In this document: positions 8,468 to 17,133 of the stretch, in pieces | How the letters are laid out: each line of letters opens with the position of its first letter | Numbering within the stretch: the first letter of the stretch is position 1 | Source: a bacterium | GTDB lineage: Bacteria; CLD3; SB21 | DNA: 54,500 nt | Assembly (NCBI GenBank): GCA_019695335.1 | Contig: JAIBAF010000020.1 | Span: 1-54,500 of the forward strand | Direction: 5' to 3' | The notes under the pieces: model-generated | What the model was told of the DNA's origin: nothing | Databases searched by the model: none | What the model saw: the letters and a program-made list of their open reading frames with translations, nothing else | Position numbers and translations under genes: made by a program

Positions 8468-11400
8468 ATGAAATCAGTTTTACGAACATTAATATGGGTG
8501 GCAGCAATTAGCTTACTTGCTGCATGGCTTATTTCTCAAAGCGAGGCAAAAGAAGATGGAAGAATTAAGCTCAAAGCGAGACTCAGAAAGCCGGATATTG
8601 TCGAGACGATATGGATTGGATATAATAATTGGAATTATGTAATGCGAAATACAGGTCAGTATTTCTATAACTATAATGGTGCTGAACCATCAGGGGGTAA
8701 CAGTGCCGGCAGTGAATTTCCACGAGGAACAGGCAGGACACTTGTTTACGCGGCTGGGTTTTATTTTGCAACTATCAAGGACGGCATTAAAGTTTGTAGC
8801 GAAGTTGAATATTCTTCAGAATATCAGCCTGGTAGAATTGTAAATTCCAATGTTCCGTTCAGTTCACTGCAGGCTGAAAATCCCGCCGCCGCGCCCAACA
8901 AAGTTTATTTCATCAACAAATATAATCAAGGAGAGGGTGACGATTCGGCCAGCGTGGCCGATTGGACAAGCTGGCCAGGTCAGAGGACTGCTTCAAATCA
9001 GCCTTCCCTTATTGCGGATGCTCAGACATGGGTGGTATTTAATGATCTGGATACAACGAGGAGCCAGGAAAAGTCTGGGACGAGCCCGAATCCCGGATTG
9101 GGAGTGGAAGTAGTTTTAGAGTCGTTTGTATTTGACGAGCCTTTGTTATCCGATGTGGTGTTTTTAAAATTCACGATCACAAATAAAACCAATGTCGACT
9201 ATACTGATTCGTATTTTGGAATATATGCTGATTCGGATGTCAATAATTCGTTTAATGATATTGTAGGATCCGATTCAATTCTTGGAATTGGATTCGCTTA
9301 TGATTCCGAAGACGAGCCATTTCCTGCGGCAGTCGGATTTGATTTTTTTCAGGGACCTATAGCAGATACTTCGGAAATTTTAATAGATGCTTATCTAAAA
9401 TTCAGCGGGAATACTCATAGGCTGTACTATAATTCGTCGGGCAATAACTATGAGCAAAAACTGTTAAATGGTGATAGCGTATGGCTTGGCGCTATTTCAA
9501 CTGCTTCTTATGACCATGGGACCGATCCTCACGCCAATAATGAGCGGTATAACCTGCTGGCAGGTTTAAATAGAAGCGGAATTGCTAAAACAGATAATGG
9601 CAGAGGTTATAAATATATATTTCCTGGCAATCCACTTACACAACAGGGGTCACCGGATGTTGCGTCGGAACGGGATGGAAATGACTGGCGAATTTTGAAC
9701 AGCACCGGTCCTTTCACGTTAAGATCGGGAGATAATCAGGAGATATGGGCAGGAGTGATCGGAGGCGAAGGCGCGAACCGGTTAGCGGCATTTGCAAAGA
9801 TGAAACAAACGGATTTGTACGCTCAAATGGTATTGAGTTCAGGCTTTGCTCGTCCCGAGCCGCCCGAAGTACCAAAAATCGCAGTAGCCGGGATGGATAA
9901 AGCCGTATTCATTTCGTGGGGCAATGCGGCAGAATATACGGTGGATGAGTTTGGCCAGAAAGCCGGAATCACGACACCGCTGTATACCGCGGATTATGTG
10001 ATGTATGATTTTCAAGGTTACCGGGTGTATAAAAGCCTGACAGGTTTGGAAGGGAGTTACGAAAAGATAGCTGAGTTTGACAAGATAGACGGAAAGAGAG
10101 TTGAGATTACGGTATATGTTGATGAACGCGGTTTGCTTAGGATTGAACCTGTAGAGATCGGTACTGATAATGGGTTGAAGTATGTATATGTTGATCGGGA
10201 GGTGGTGAACGGAAGAAAGTATTATTATGCAGTATGTTCGTATGATGCGCAGCCGTATATCGGATATACAGGCAGTGCAGCAGCGTCACCGGATGGAGCG
10301 GCCATAGCCAGTCCGGTGGGACTGCCGATCACGCTAGAATCGTCCAAGATGGCCAATGCAGTGGCAGTGGTGCCGGATAAAGACCGACCGGGCGTAGAAG
10401 GCGTGGAAGTGAGTGCGGTTGAGCATTCCGCGGGCTATTCAGATGCTTCGTTAGAAGTGAATGTAATTGATCCGTCAAAAATAACCGGCAATGCATATAC
10501 AATAGAATTTTTTCAAATTCCAGGTAGTCAAGGTGGAGATACATTGCAAGGGCTTACGCCGAATATCATGGCGTATCGGATTTTTCGTGAAGGGATACTA
10601 ATTCCGTTTTCGAATAAAGCGGACGATCCTTCGACGTATCGTGACGTGAATAGGAATGGAATCTATGACGGAGGGGATCAGGAAGTCGATGACCGTTATT
10701 TTTCAACGATCATCGCATCAAAGGATGAGGATGAGAAGGATGAGTTGTTTAGTATCGTGGATGGAGTATTGATCAAAGTATATGGTCCTCCTGTCGGATA
10801 TTTTAAATCGGTTACCTATACTCCAGGGCCACAGTTTACAAGCATAGGCTTTACGCAGGCATGGTTCCGCGGGGCGTGGAATGGTAATAGGCTTACCATT
10901 CCCGAATTCAATACATGGGGTCTCTCCAGTCCGTCCGGTATTTTTTCTCCCAATTCAGATTTAGTCGGCGGAGTTTTTAGAAATGCCAATGGATCGTTTG
11001 CATCTACCGAAATAGAAGCCGAAACAGTTACGACAGCCAACAAGGATTTCGAGATCCAGTTCAGCCGTGATTCGACGAAGTGGAGTTATGCGTATTGTAC
11101 CAACGGTGGTACATTAGGATTAGTTAATTATCTGCGTGTGCCGTTTAAAGTATTTGAAATCGATCCGTCGGATGGAGTAACAGTTGCACGTCAGATCAAT
11201 ACGACGTTACGCAATAGTCATTATGATACCGGCGGACCGAATGCATTGTGGTCGCTTGAAAGTATTGGATTAAGTGCTATTGCTGCGGATGACGGTTTTG
11301 GACCTGAACGTCGAAGTACGATGGGTTTTGATACAAGTTCGTATGATCTGAGTGCTTTGACAGGACATTTTGGAGTGATGCCGTTCAATGGGCGGCCGCT

Positions 11401-12097
11401 GGAACCTAATGTGACATTGTATGGCATTGGAACAGCTAATTATGCGGCTTGGTTTCCGACTTATCGTGATAATGAGGATGATAATTCGGCAGAAGGGCGT
11501 TTTGATGGAATAGCATACCGTGATTTCATCCGTACGCAAATGGGATATGATTCTATGGCGGATGATTATGCGATTGATATGGTAACCCGAGGTTTACAAG
11601 GATTGATTTACCGTAATATTCCTGATGAAGGAATCCTAACAGCGAGAGTGTATCATCTAATCACTCCGAATGATCGTTATACATTTACAACCAAAGCGCT
11701 AACCAAAGCGGAGAATAAGACGATACGCCGGTCATTGAAGGACATAAAGGTGGTACCGAATCCTTATTATGGGCAGGCGTATAGAGATCAAGTATTGCAA
11801 GGGGAAAAGCTGTTAAAGTTTATGAATTTACCGGATGTGGTGACGATCAAGGTGTTTACGGTATCGGGGGATTTGGTGAAGATTATACAACATAATGCGA
11901 CATCGAATAATGAACGTTTGGACACGGAGCCTTACACGAAGGGAGAACCGGAGTCAGGATATACGGGGATGGAGATATGGGATTTGAGGAATGAGCGAGG
12001 GCGATTCATTGCGAGCGGGATGTACATTGCATTGATCGAAGTCCCGAAGATCGGAAAAACGACGGTGAAGTTTGCTGTCATTCAGCAAGAAGAGTAG
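8468..12097 (+). CDS. Second giant secreted surface protein, paralogue of the 3579 gene product
   Basis: This 1,209-aa exported protein of unknown function matches the 1,190-aa protein block for block: signal segment, the KPDIVxxxxxGYNNWxYVMRN start, the same central GNPLTQQG and EGANRLAAFA stretches, a fibronectin III-like region, a calcium-loop-like DVNRNGIYDGGDQ, and a VVPNPYY/FlgD-like C-terminus ending KFAVIQQEE. The ATG at 8468 is preferred because GGAGGGG (8459-8465) precedes it and it opens directly on the signal peptide; an in-frame start at 8417 lies further upstream. It follows a strong terminator, so it is separately transcribed. Its codon choice (more AGA, GGA, GGG) looks less like that of highly expressed genes than its paralogue's, hinting at a silent or conditional copy. 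Its last 20 bases overlap the convergent gene. Confidence 0.85.
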   Translation: MKSVLRTLIWVAAISLLAAWLISQSEAKEDGRIKLKARLRKPDIVETIWIGYNNWNYVMRNTGQYFYNYNGAEPSGGNSAGSEFPRGTGRTLVYAAGFYFATIKDGIKVCSEVEYSSEYQPGRIVNSNVPFSSLQAENPAAAPNKVYFINKYNQGEGDDSASVADWTSWPGQRTASNQPSLIADAQTWVVFNDLDTTRSQEKSGTSPNPGLGVEVVLESFVFDEPLLSDVVFLKFTITNKTNVDYTDSYFGIYADSDVNNSFNDIVGSDSILGIGFAYDSEDEPFPAAVGFDFFQGPIADTSEILIDAYLKFSGNTHRLYYNSSGNNYEQKLLNGDSVWLGAISTASYDHGTDPHANNERYNLLAGLNRSGIAKTDNGRGYKYIFPGNPLTQQGSPDVASERDGNDWRILNSTGPFTLRSGDNQEIWAGVIGGEGANRLAAFAKMKQTDLYAQMVLSSGFARPEPPEVPKIAVAGMDKAVFISWGNAAEYTVDEFGQKAGITTPLYTADYVMYDFQGYRVYKSLTGLEGSYEKIAEFDKIDGKRVEITVYVDERGLLRIEPVEIGTDNGLKYVYVDREVVNGRKYYYAVCSYDAQPYIGYTGSAAASPDGAAIASPVGLPITLESSKMANAVAVVPDKDRPGVEGVEVSAVEHSAGYSDASLEVNVIDPSKITGNAYTIEFFQIPGSQGGDTLQGLTPNIMAYRIFREGILIPFSNKADDPSTYRDVNRNGIYDGGDQEVDDRYFSTIIASKDEDEKDELFSIVDGVLIKVYGPPVGYFKSVTYTPGPQFTSIGFTQAWFRGAWNGNRLTIPEFNTWGLSSPSGIFSPNSDLVGGVFRNANGSFASTEIEAETVTTANKDFEIQFSRDSTKWSYAYCTNGGTLGLVNYLRVPFKVFEIDPSDGVTVARQINTTLRNSHYDTGGPNALWSLESIGLSAIAADDGFGPERRSTMGFDTSSYDLSALTGHFGVMPFNGRPLEPNVTLYGIGTANYAAWFPTYRDNEDDNSAEGRFDGIAYRDFIRTQMGYDSMADDYAIDMVTRGLQGLIYRNIPDEGILTARVYHLITPNDRYTFTTKALTKAENKTIRRSLKDIKVVPNPYYGQAYRDQVLQGEKLLKFMNLPDVVTIKVFTVSGDLVKIIQHNATSNNERLDTEPYTKGEPESGYTGMEIWDLRNERGRFIASGMYIALIEVPKIGKTTVKFAVIQQEE

Positions 12098-13058
12098 TTT
12101 TTTTTCTTTCTTTACCCAACAACGCGAGATACCAAATTAAAAAACATACGTTGGCAACGATAAAAGTCATCTTAAATTGGATAGTCATGTCCATGCGCGT
12201 GACAAAACCTTCGATCAATCCGGCAATAATCAATAACGGCGCAGCGCCCAGGATCAATTTAATCGAGTCGAATCCGTAAATTTTTAATGCCTCGCGACGG
12301 CTGTAAGATTCAGGAAAAACCAGCGCCTTACCGATTAGTAATCCGGCTCCGCCGGCAATAAAAATACACGTTAATTCGATGGTACCGTGCAACATCACCG
12401 TGGCTACGGATTCTGTCAATAGATTGTGCTCAAAAAAAACAAAGAAAAAAACACCAAGCATTAATCCATTGTAGAACATAACGTAGATCGTTCCCACGCC
12501 GGCCAAAATCCCCATTCCATACGCAAAAAAAGTGACTTTAATATTGTTGGTCATGATGAAGCTTGACATCACAGGACTGTCCGCTTGTTTATATACAGCA
12601 AAAGGGTCGTTCTTTTGTATATTTTCAAGCGTCATGTTAACATAATAATCACCGAGGATATATTGCGGCAATTGCGGATTGGATAGACTACCGATAAAAG
12701 CAAAAATGGCTGCAACTAAAAAGATCAGGAAAGCGCATAGTGAAAATCGGAAATGGTGTCTGAACATGTTAGGAAATTCAGAAAAGAAAAAATCTGAAAG
12801 TTTTTTCCAGCGGAATGGTTGCGAGCCATAAATAACCGCGTGAGCTTTGCCCATCAGTGTATTGAGCTCGATGACGACGCGGTCATAAGGGTAATTGGCT
12901 TTAGCATAGGCATAATCCGCGGATATTGAACGGTAAAGACGCACCATTTCAGACAGATCTTCCTCCCGTTTACTGGATGCGCCGCTGTTCGCTTCGATCA
13001 AGGCATTCAGGCGATTCCAGGTATCTTTTTTTTGTTTGACAAACGTTTCAAATTTCAA
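12078..13058 (-). CDS. SpoIIM-like (DUF95) integral membrane protein
   Basis: This 326-aa membrane protein belongs to the stage II sporulation protein M-like family. A soluble N-terminus of about 100 residues is followed by a first membrane helix (FSLCAFLIFLVAAIFAFIG) and then several more with the conserved family signature around GTIELTCIFIAGGAGLLIGKA. In non-sporulating bacteria these proteins are common and their role is poorly known. It is the last gene of a four-gene operon (kinase, HAD phosphatase, nucleotidyltransferase, SpoIIM) and overlaps the nucleotidyltransferase gene by 11 bases. In Firmicutes SpoIIM works with peptidoglycan hydrolases during engulfment, so a cell-wall link would fit the operon, but that is inference. 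Its 3' end overlaps the convergent giant-protein gene by 20 bases. Confidence 0.85.
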   Translation of the reverse strand: MKFETFVKQKKDTWNRLNALIEANSGASSKREEDLSEMVRLYRSISADYAYAKANYPYDRVVIELNTLMGKAHAVIYGSQPFRWKKLSDFFFSEFPNMFRHHFRFSLCAFLIFLVAAIFAFIGSLSNPQLPQYILGDYYVNMTLENIQKNDPFAVYKQADSPVMSSFIMTNNIKVTFFAYGMGILAGVGTIYVMFYNGLMLGVFFFVFFEHNLLTESVATVMLHGTIELTCIFIAGGAGLLIGKALVFPESYSRREALKIYGFDSIKLILGAAPLLIIAGLIEGFVTRMDMTIQFKMTFIVANVCFLIWYLALLGKERKKTTLLAE

Positions 13059-13758
13059 ACGGTAAATCCTCTGAATTAATGCGTTGCAGGCTTTCTTTGG
13101 TTCCTACGTCACACCAAAAACCGTTGAAATCGTAGGCTGCAATATAACGTTGTTCATGTAAAGCGGGTTGATAAAACGTGGTAATCACGGATGAGAACTC
13201 GTGCTTTAAGTATTGGAATGCAACTGGGCTTAAAATATGAATGCCCGTAAACATACGAGCAATGTAAATCTTCGGCGGTGTTGGAACATCATTGATCGAA
13301 ACCACATTGAAATCATTGTTCAGTTTGATTTCATCGAAGTTGGGCACTTGCGGATCATGCCGGACTACCATTGTCGCATCGCTTTTGCACTTCATGTGAT
13401 AGTGAATGACGTCAGCCAGATTAATATCACAAACTATATCACTATTGATCACGACAAAAATTTCATCGCCCAACAACGCTTCAGCATTTTTAATCCCGCC
13501 GCCGGTTCCAAGAATGGTTTTTTCTTCAGAATAATGGATGATCATATCCAACGATCGTCCATCGCCCAGAACATTTTTTATTTTGTCTCCATGATGATGA
13601 ACGTTAATAATAACGTCACGTATTCCCGCCTTTTTTAAAACGGAAAGCGGATAATAAATCAAAGGTCGTCCGTGCACTTCGATCAGCGGTTTGGGAAGTG
13701 TGGCCGTAATCTCCTGAAGGCGCGTACCGTAGCCGGCCGCCAATAGCATCGCCTTCAT
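13048..13758 (-). CDS. MurU-like sugar-1-phosphate nucleotidyltransferase
   Basis: This 236-aa enzyme would join a sugar 1-phosphate to a nucleotide and release pyrophosphate. The N-terminal signature LAAGYGTRL (residues 6-14) with a following PKPLI lysine is the nucleotide-binding loop of the family; GTGGGIKNA and NSDIV (metal-binding Asp) follow in order. Length and motifs fit short stand-alone members such as MurU (UDP-MurNAc formation) or mannose-1-phosphate guanylyltransferases; the left-handed beta-helix acyltransferase domain of GlmU is absent. It overlaps the upstream HAD gene by 4 bases (ATGA), and the first gene of the operon is an AmgK-like kinase, the usual MurU partner. That context favours MurNAc 1-phosphate as substrate, though a heptose or mannose route is not excluded. 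Confidence 0.85.
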   Translation of the reverse strand: MKAMLLAAGYGTRLQEITATLPKPLIEVHGRPLIYYPLSVLKKAGIRDVIINVHHHGDKIKNVLGDGRSLDMIIHYSEEKTILGTGGGIKNAEALLGDEIFVVINSDIVCDINLADVIHYHMKCKSDATMVVRHDPQVPNFDEIKLNNDFNVVSINDVPTPPKIYIARMFTGIHILSPVAFQYLKHEFSSVITTFYQPALHEQRYIAAYDFNGFWCDVGTKESLQRINSEDLPFEI

Positions 13759-14534
13759 ACAGATCCGAGCTTTTGAATAACGGAGGGTAAATCAATGACT
13801 TTCTCAACGACGGCATCGGCGGCTTCACTGGGGCTATTAGGTTCAATTTGCCAGTTTTTGATACGATCAAGAGACGCGAGATAGAGCTCTTGTTTTTTAT
13901 TTTTTGTCGTAAAGCCTTTACGATAAGTATTCCAATGAACCTGAATGGTCATCATATCGAGTTGTTTGGCCGGAAAAATGTCCCGGTCGATGCGATCGCC
14001 GATCATAACGGCCTGATCAAAACTGCATCCGGCATGATTCACAGCCCATTCAAAGATTTTCTTACGCGGTTTGTTCATGTTTAACAAACCACTGATGGCA
14101 AATATTTTGAAATACTCTTCGATGCCGTTTTTCTTCAGAAATTGCATAATCTCGTGAGGCTGGTCTGCAATGATTCCAAGCGAATAGATTTTACTTAGCT
14201 TTTTTAATACTTTATCCATTCCCGGAACAAGGATCAGGTCACGTGTCAGATGTTTGTGAATATAGGTTTTGATGGAATCATGCCATTGATCATAGGCCGC
14301 TTTATCCAGATACATTTTAGCAATGGTGTAGTGCGGCGACTCATCGGCATGACCTAAGATCAGATCTTCACGGCATGCAATAATGTCCTGAAAAGTGAGA
14401 TCGATTTTATGTTCGCGTAAACTGGATTCGAGGATTTTGTAAATGTTAAAGCGGAGCTTGTCTTCATTCGCAACGACGTCTCCGATATCGAAGAACAGCC
14501 ATTGCACGCGGCGATTTCTAACTGCGGTTGCCAT
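13755..14534 (-). CDS. HAD-superfamily phosphatase, candidate MurNAc-6-phosphate phosphatase by context
   Basis: This 259-aa haloacid dehalogenase-type hydrolase has motif I as FFDIGDVV (nucleophile Asp16), with Gly in place of the usual second Asp, as in YihX-type sugar phosphatases. Motif II is IIADQP, with Ala where Ser/Thr is normal. A lysine follows in NMNKPRKK, and motif IV is MIGDRIDRD. A helical cap lies between motifs I and II. It sits between an AmgK-like kinase (17-base overlap) and a MurU-like transferase (4-base overlap). In Pseudomonas the phosphatase MupP, also of the HAD superfamily, acts just before AmgK and MurU, so this protein may fill that step. The atypical motifs I and II leave activity and substrate open. 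Confidence 0.75.
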   Translation of the reverse strand: MATAVRNRRVQWLFFDIGDVVANEDKLRFNIYKILESSLREHKIDLTFQDIIACREDLILGHADESPHYTIAKMYLDKAAYDQWHDSIKTYIHKHLTRDLILVPGMDKVLKKLSKIYSLGIIADQPHEIMQFLKKNGIEEYFKIFAISGLLNMNKPRKKIFEWAVNHAGCSFDQAVMIGDRIDRDIFPAKQLDMMTIQVHWNTYRKGFTTKNKKQELYLASLDRIKNWQIEPNSPSEAADAVVEKVIDLPSVIQKLGSV

Positions 14535-15510
14535 AAGCCACTATCCGGTTTAGTAATTCATAAGTTTCACCGAAAACTTCGTACCGTTTCATGGATTGAA
14601 GAACGTGATGAACCACATTGGAAATGTACGGTAAATACTTTTTATTTCCAAAATGTTTATAAGCGTAGACAAAAGCTCCCGCATCATGCAATTTGCGTTG
14701 AATCAAAGTCCAGTCATAAATTCGATCAAAACTGTCCGGATTAAATAAATCCAGTTTTACTGTTCTATTGAAGTAATATCTGATTAATTCACGCTTAAAA
14801 TCAGGATCCAACGGTACGTAGACGTCTTCAATAAGGGAAACGAGATCGTATTGAGCTGGTCCCCACCGCGCATCTTGAAAATCTACCAAATACAATCGGT
14901 CAAATGAAAGCAACAAATTGGAAGATTGAAAATCACGGTGAGTAAAAACGCGTGGTTGTAAGGAAATTTCCGTAGCAAGCAGCCGGTGAAAATCGTCAAG
15001 AATTTTTTCTTCCTGTTCATTTAATGTATACTGAAAATGATTTTTTAGTAATTGTTCTTGGATATGGAATTGATATTCAAAAGTAAATTTTTCGTAATCA
15101 AAGACACGATGTGCCGCCACGGACGAAACGAATCCCGGAATAATTTGCAGCCGTATCAACAGATCGATGGCTTGAAAATAAAGATTTCGATTTTGGAGAT
15201 AATTATCACAAATGCGGTTTTCAAGCGTATGGTCACCCAAGTCTTCGACCAGCAGGAAATTAAATTCTGTGTTTTTATAAAAAATCTTTGGCGATGGAAT
15301 AGACTGTGATTCAAAAACGCGTTGAATTTCAATGTAATCCTTGAGTGACTCGGGTTTATCGGCCATCGATTGCAGCAACAGCGATGGCTGCTTCCACTTG
15401 TCCGCCAGCGATCCGGTTATTCGGAAAAATTTTTTCGAAGATGCTCCCGAGCTTACTGGCGTAAGCGTGAATGGTTGCTGAGGAAACAATTTGTTTAAAA
15501 CGTGATTCAT
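14518..15510 (-). CDS. AmgK-like aminoglycoside phosphotransferase-family sugar kinase
   Basis: This 330-aa kinase has the aminoglycoside phosphotransferase/choline kinase fold. Visible motifs are VEDLGD (88-93, hinge), the catalytic loop HRDFQSSN (191-198; catalytic Asp193, Asn198) and the metal-binding LVDFQDARWGPAQYDLVSL (from about 208). The FQDA.WGP.xYDLVSL pattern is characteristic of AmgK, the anomeric MurNAc/GlcNAc kinase of the cell-wall recycling bypass, which makes MurNAc 1-phosphate for MurU. It is the first gene of a fully overlapping operon that includes a MurU-like enzyme. No clear Shine-Dalgarno precedes the ATG. True antibiotic phosphotransferases have a different loop context, so a resistance role is unlikely. 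Confidence 0.82.
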   Translation of the reverse strand: MNHVLNKLFPQQPFTLTPVSSGASSKKFFRITGSLADKWKQPSLLLQSMADKPESLKDYIEIQRVFESQSIPSPKIFYKNTEFNFLLVEDLGDHTLENRICDNYLQNRNLYFQAIDLLIRLQIIPGFVSSVAAHRVFDYEKFTFEYQFHIQEQLLKNHFQYTLNEQEEKILDDFHRLLATEISLQPRVFTHRDFQSSNLLLSFDRLYLVDFQDARWGPAQYDLVSLIEDVYVPLDPDFKRELIRYYFNRTVKLDLFNPDSFDRIYDWTLIQRKLHDAGAFVYAYKHFGNKKYLPYISNVVHHVLQSMKRYEVFGETYELLNRIVAYGNRS

Positions 15511-15557
15511 ATTTATGTACGCTAATCTACAATTAAAATACTCAATCCGATTGTTTT

Positions 15558-15577
15558 TGTGAAATATTATTTCTTAT
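15558..15577 (+). promoter_or_regulatory. Possible Rex-type half site between divergent genes
   Basis: TTGTGAAATATT matches the left half of the Rex operator (TTGTGAAATATTTCACAA), but the right half is degenerate (ATTTCTTA). It lies between the AmgK-like operon and the Rieske gene. A rex gene is present at 36065. Confidence 0.25.
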
Positions 15578-15639
15578 ATTAAAAAAGTAATTTTTCCAAT
15601 CGCTATCATTGACCTTTAATTTAATGCAAGGAGCGAGGC

Positions 15640-16062
15640 ATGTCTGAGAAAAATTTTTCCCGGCGAAATTTTATCAAATCATCCGTATTAGGAATTATCG
15701 GGAGCGTTGTGGCGGGAAAGGCAATTCAAGCTGCTGCCGGCGATTATACGATCAATGTTGATGATTTTGAGCCCTTGCAGGCGGTCGGTGGATCGGTTTT
15801 GATCAAAGATGTTACAGTAGGGGCTGATAAAGATAATCTAATCGTCGTACGAACCGGCGAAAAGGAATTCGTTGTTTTTTCAGCGATCTGCCGTCACAAA
15901 AAATGTAACGTAAAGTACAAGCACGATAAGAATGCTTTTGTGTGTCCTTGTCATGGCAGTACTTATGATATGACCGGACAAGTTACAAAAGGTCCTTCCA
16001 AGGATAATATTATTCAATACAAAGTAAAACTTACCGGTAATCAATTAACGGTGACGGTGTAA
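15640..16062 (+). CDS. Tat-exported Rieske [2Fe-2S] protein
   Basis: This 140-aa exported iron-sulfur protein has an N-terminus (SRRNFIKSS, residues 7-15) that is a twin-arginine signal followed by a hydrophobic helix, so the folded protein would be carried across or anchored in the inner membrane. The Rieske ligands are all present: CRH (Cys84, His86) and CPCH (Cys102, His105), along with the disulfide pair Cys89 and Cys104. It is the size of a bc1-type Rieske subunit or a small stand-alone electron carrier. No cytochrome b gene lies next to it. AAGGAGCGAGGC precedes the ATG. It ends one base before the convergent GNAT gene, with no terminator between them. Confidence 0.9.
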   Translation: MSEKNFSRRNFIKSSVLGIIGSVVAGKAIQAAAGDYTINVDDFEPLQAVGGSVLIKDVTVGADKDNLIVVRTGEKEFVVFSAICRHKKCNVKYKHDKNAFVCPCHGSTYDMTGQVTKGPSKDNIIQYKVKLTGNQLTVTV

Positions 16063-17133
16063 TCACAAATCATCGGAATCAATCCACATCAGGTGCCAGT
16101 CTTTTTCATTGAACAGCTTTGTGTCATCAAGCTGATCGTTTAATTTTTTGATGATCAATGAAAAAGCATAGGGTGATTGCATAAATCCAAGCTTCCACAA
16201 ACTGTACCGTTCCGCCCAATACGGACTCATCATTGTTACGACGGCTTCAGCATTGTAATGATTGACGAGTCTTCGCAAAGCGCGGTTGAGAGTAAACCGG
16301 GCGGCATCTTTTCCTTCCAAAATCATCCAATCCAAAATGGCTACACAAGGTATCCGTTCAAGCACCGTAAAACGAGTAAGGCAAAAACCGATTAATTCGG
16401 ATTGATCACGAAGTAAAATGACTTTGTATTCCGCTCCGGGAGCTTGTGTGCGCCAATATAAAAAATCCGGTGTTTTAAGCAGCGCATTCGGAATATTCTT
16501 TTTCCATTTTTCAAAAAATTCTGTATAACCGGGTATGTCATGAATTTGGCGCTGGTCAATAATTTCGAATTCGCCGACGGTTTTTTTCTCAAATATTTTA
16601 AGTAAAAGCCGCCAGCATGCCATGACGATGTTGGCAAAGGGAGAAAACAATGAAAGCTTTTTACTTTTTAAAACGGTATTAAAACGATAGAACTGGATAT
16701 ACAGAGGTAATTTAAAAGCAATTTTCCATCCTACTTTTAAATGTCCCGGAATGACTTCGGGACGAATCGGGTAGCCGGAAGTAAAATCAATTCCGAGATG
16801 TTTCAGTTGATCCGTTGAATAATGACCGATCTTGGTAAAGACACCTTTACCACGCATCTTAGGATGCGTCATAACATCGCATACCATCCCGCATAACTTT
16901 TCTTCGCCATGAATGGAATAACGGTAAGGCAGAGCGGCGTAGTAGCTGACCATTTCACCTTGATCATAGCCGCAAAACTCATAAGAATGAGGCTTTGCCG
17001 GGAAAGTGTGAAATTTCCATTGGTAGTGTTCTTTGGATACGATCGGAGTATTTTGATTCTCCGGAAAACAAGCGACAAAAAGCCTGCGTTGTTCGTCGAG
17101 GTTTTTTGATGCATCGAAAGATTGAAAATCCAT
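16063..17133 (-). CDS. GNAT-family N-acyltransferase
   Basis: This 356-aa protein has a GNAT fold in its N-terminal half: CDVMTHPKMRGKGVFTKIG (about residues 83-105) is the acyl-CoA pyrophosphate-binding motif A (R-G-x-G-V/A). The C-terminal half may be a second, degenerate GNAT-like domain, as in other long family members. The substrate is unknown. Its start codon overlaps the stop of the SDR gene by one base (TAATG), so the two are translationally coupled. Together with the deacetylase upstream, this suggests modification of an acylated sugar or surface polymer, but the sequence does not prove it. Confidence 0.75.
   Translation of the reverse strand: MDFQSFDASKNLDEQRRLFVACFPENQNTPIVSKEHYQWKFHTFPAKPHSYEFCGYDQGEMVSYYAALPYRYSIHGEEKLCGMVCDVMTHPKMRGKGVFTKIGHYSTDQLKHLGIDFTSGYPIRPEVIPGHLKVGWKIAFKLPLYIQFYRFNTVLKSKKLSLFSPFANIVMACWRLLLKIFEKKTVGEFEIIDQRQIHDIPGYTEFFEKWKKNIPNALLKTPDFLYWRTQAPGAEYKVILLRDQSELIGFCLTRFTVLERIPCVAILDWMILEGKDAARFTLNRALRRLVNHYNAEAVVTMMSPYWAERYSLWKLGFMQSPYAFSLIIKKLNDQLDDTKLFNEKDWHLMWIDSDDL

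Noticed and set aside
13237-13638. Plus-strand reading frame of 133 codons over the nucleotidyltransferase gene
   Set aside because: It lies entirely inside a well-supported minus-strand gene and has no recognisable motif or ribosome site.
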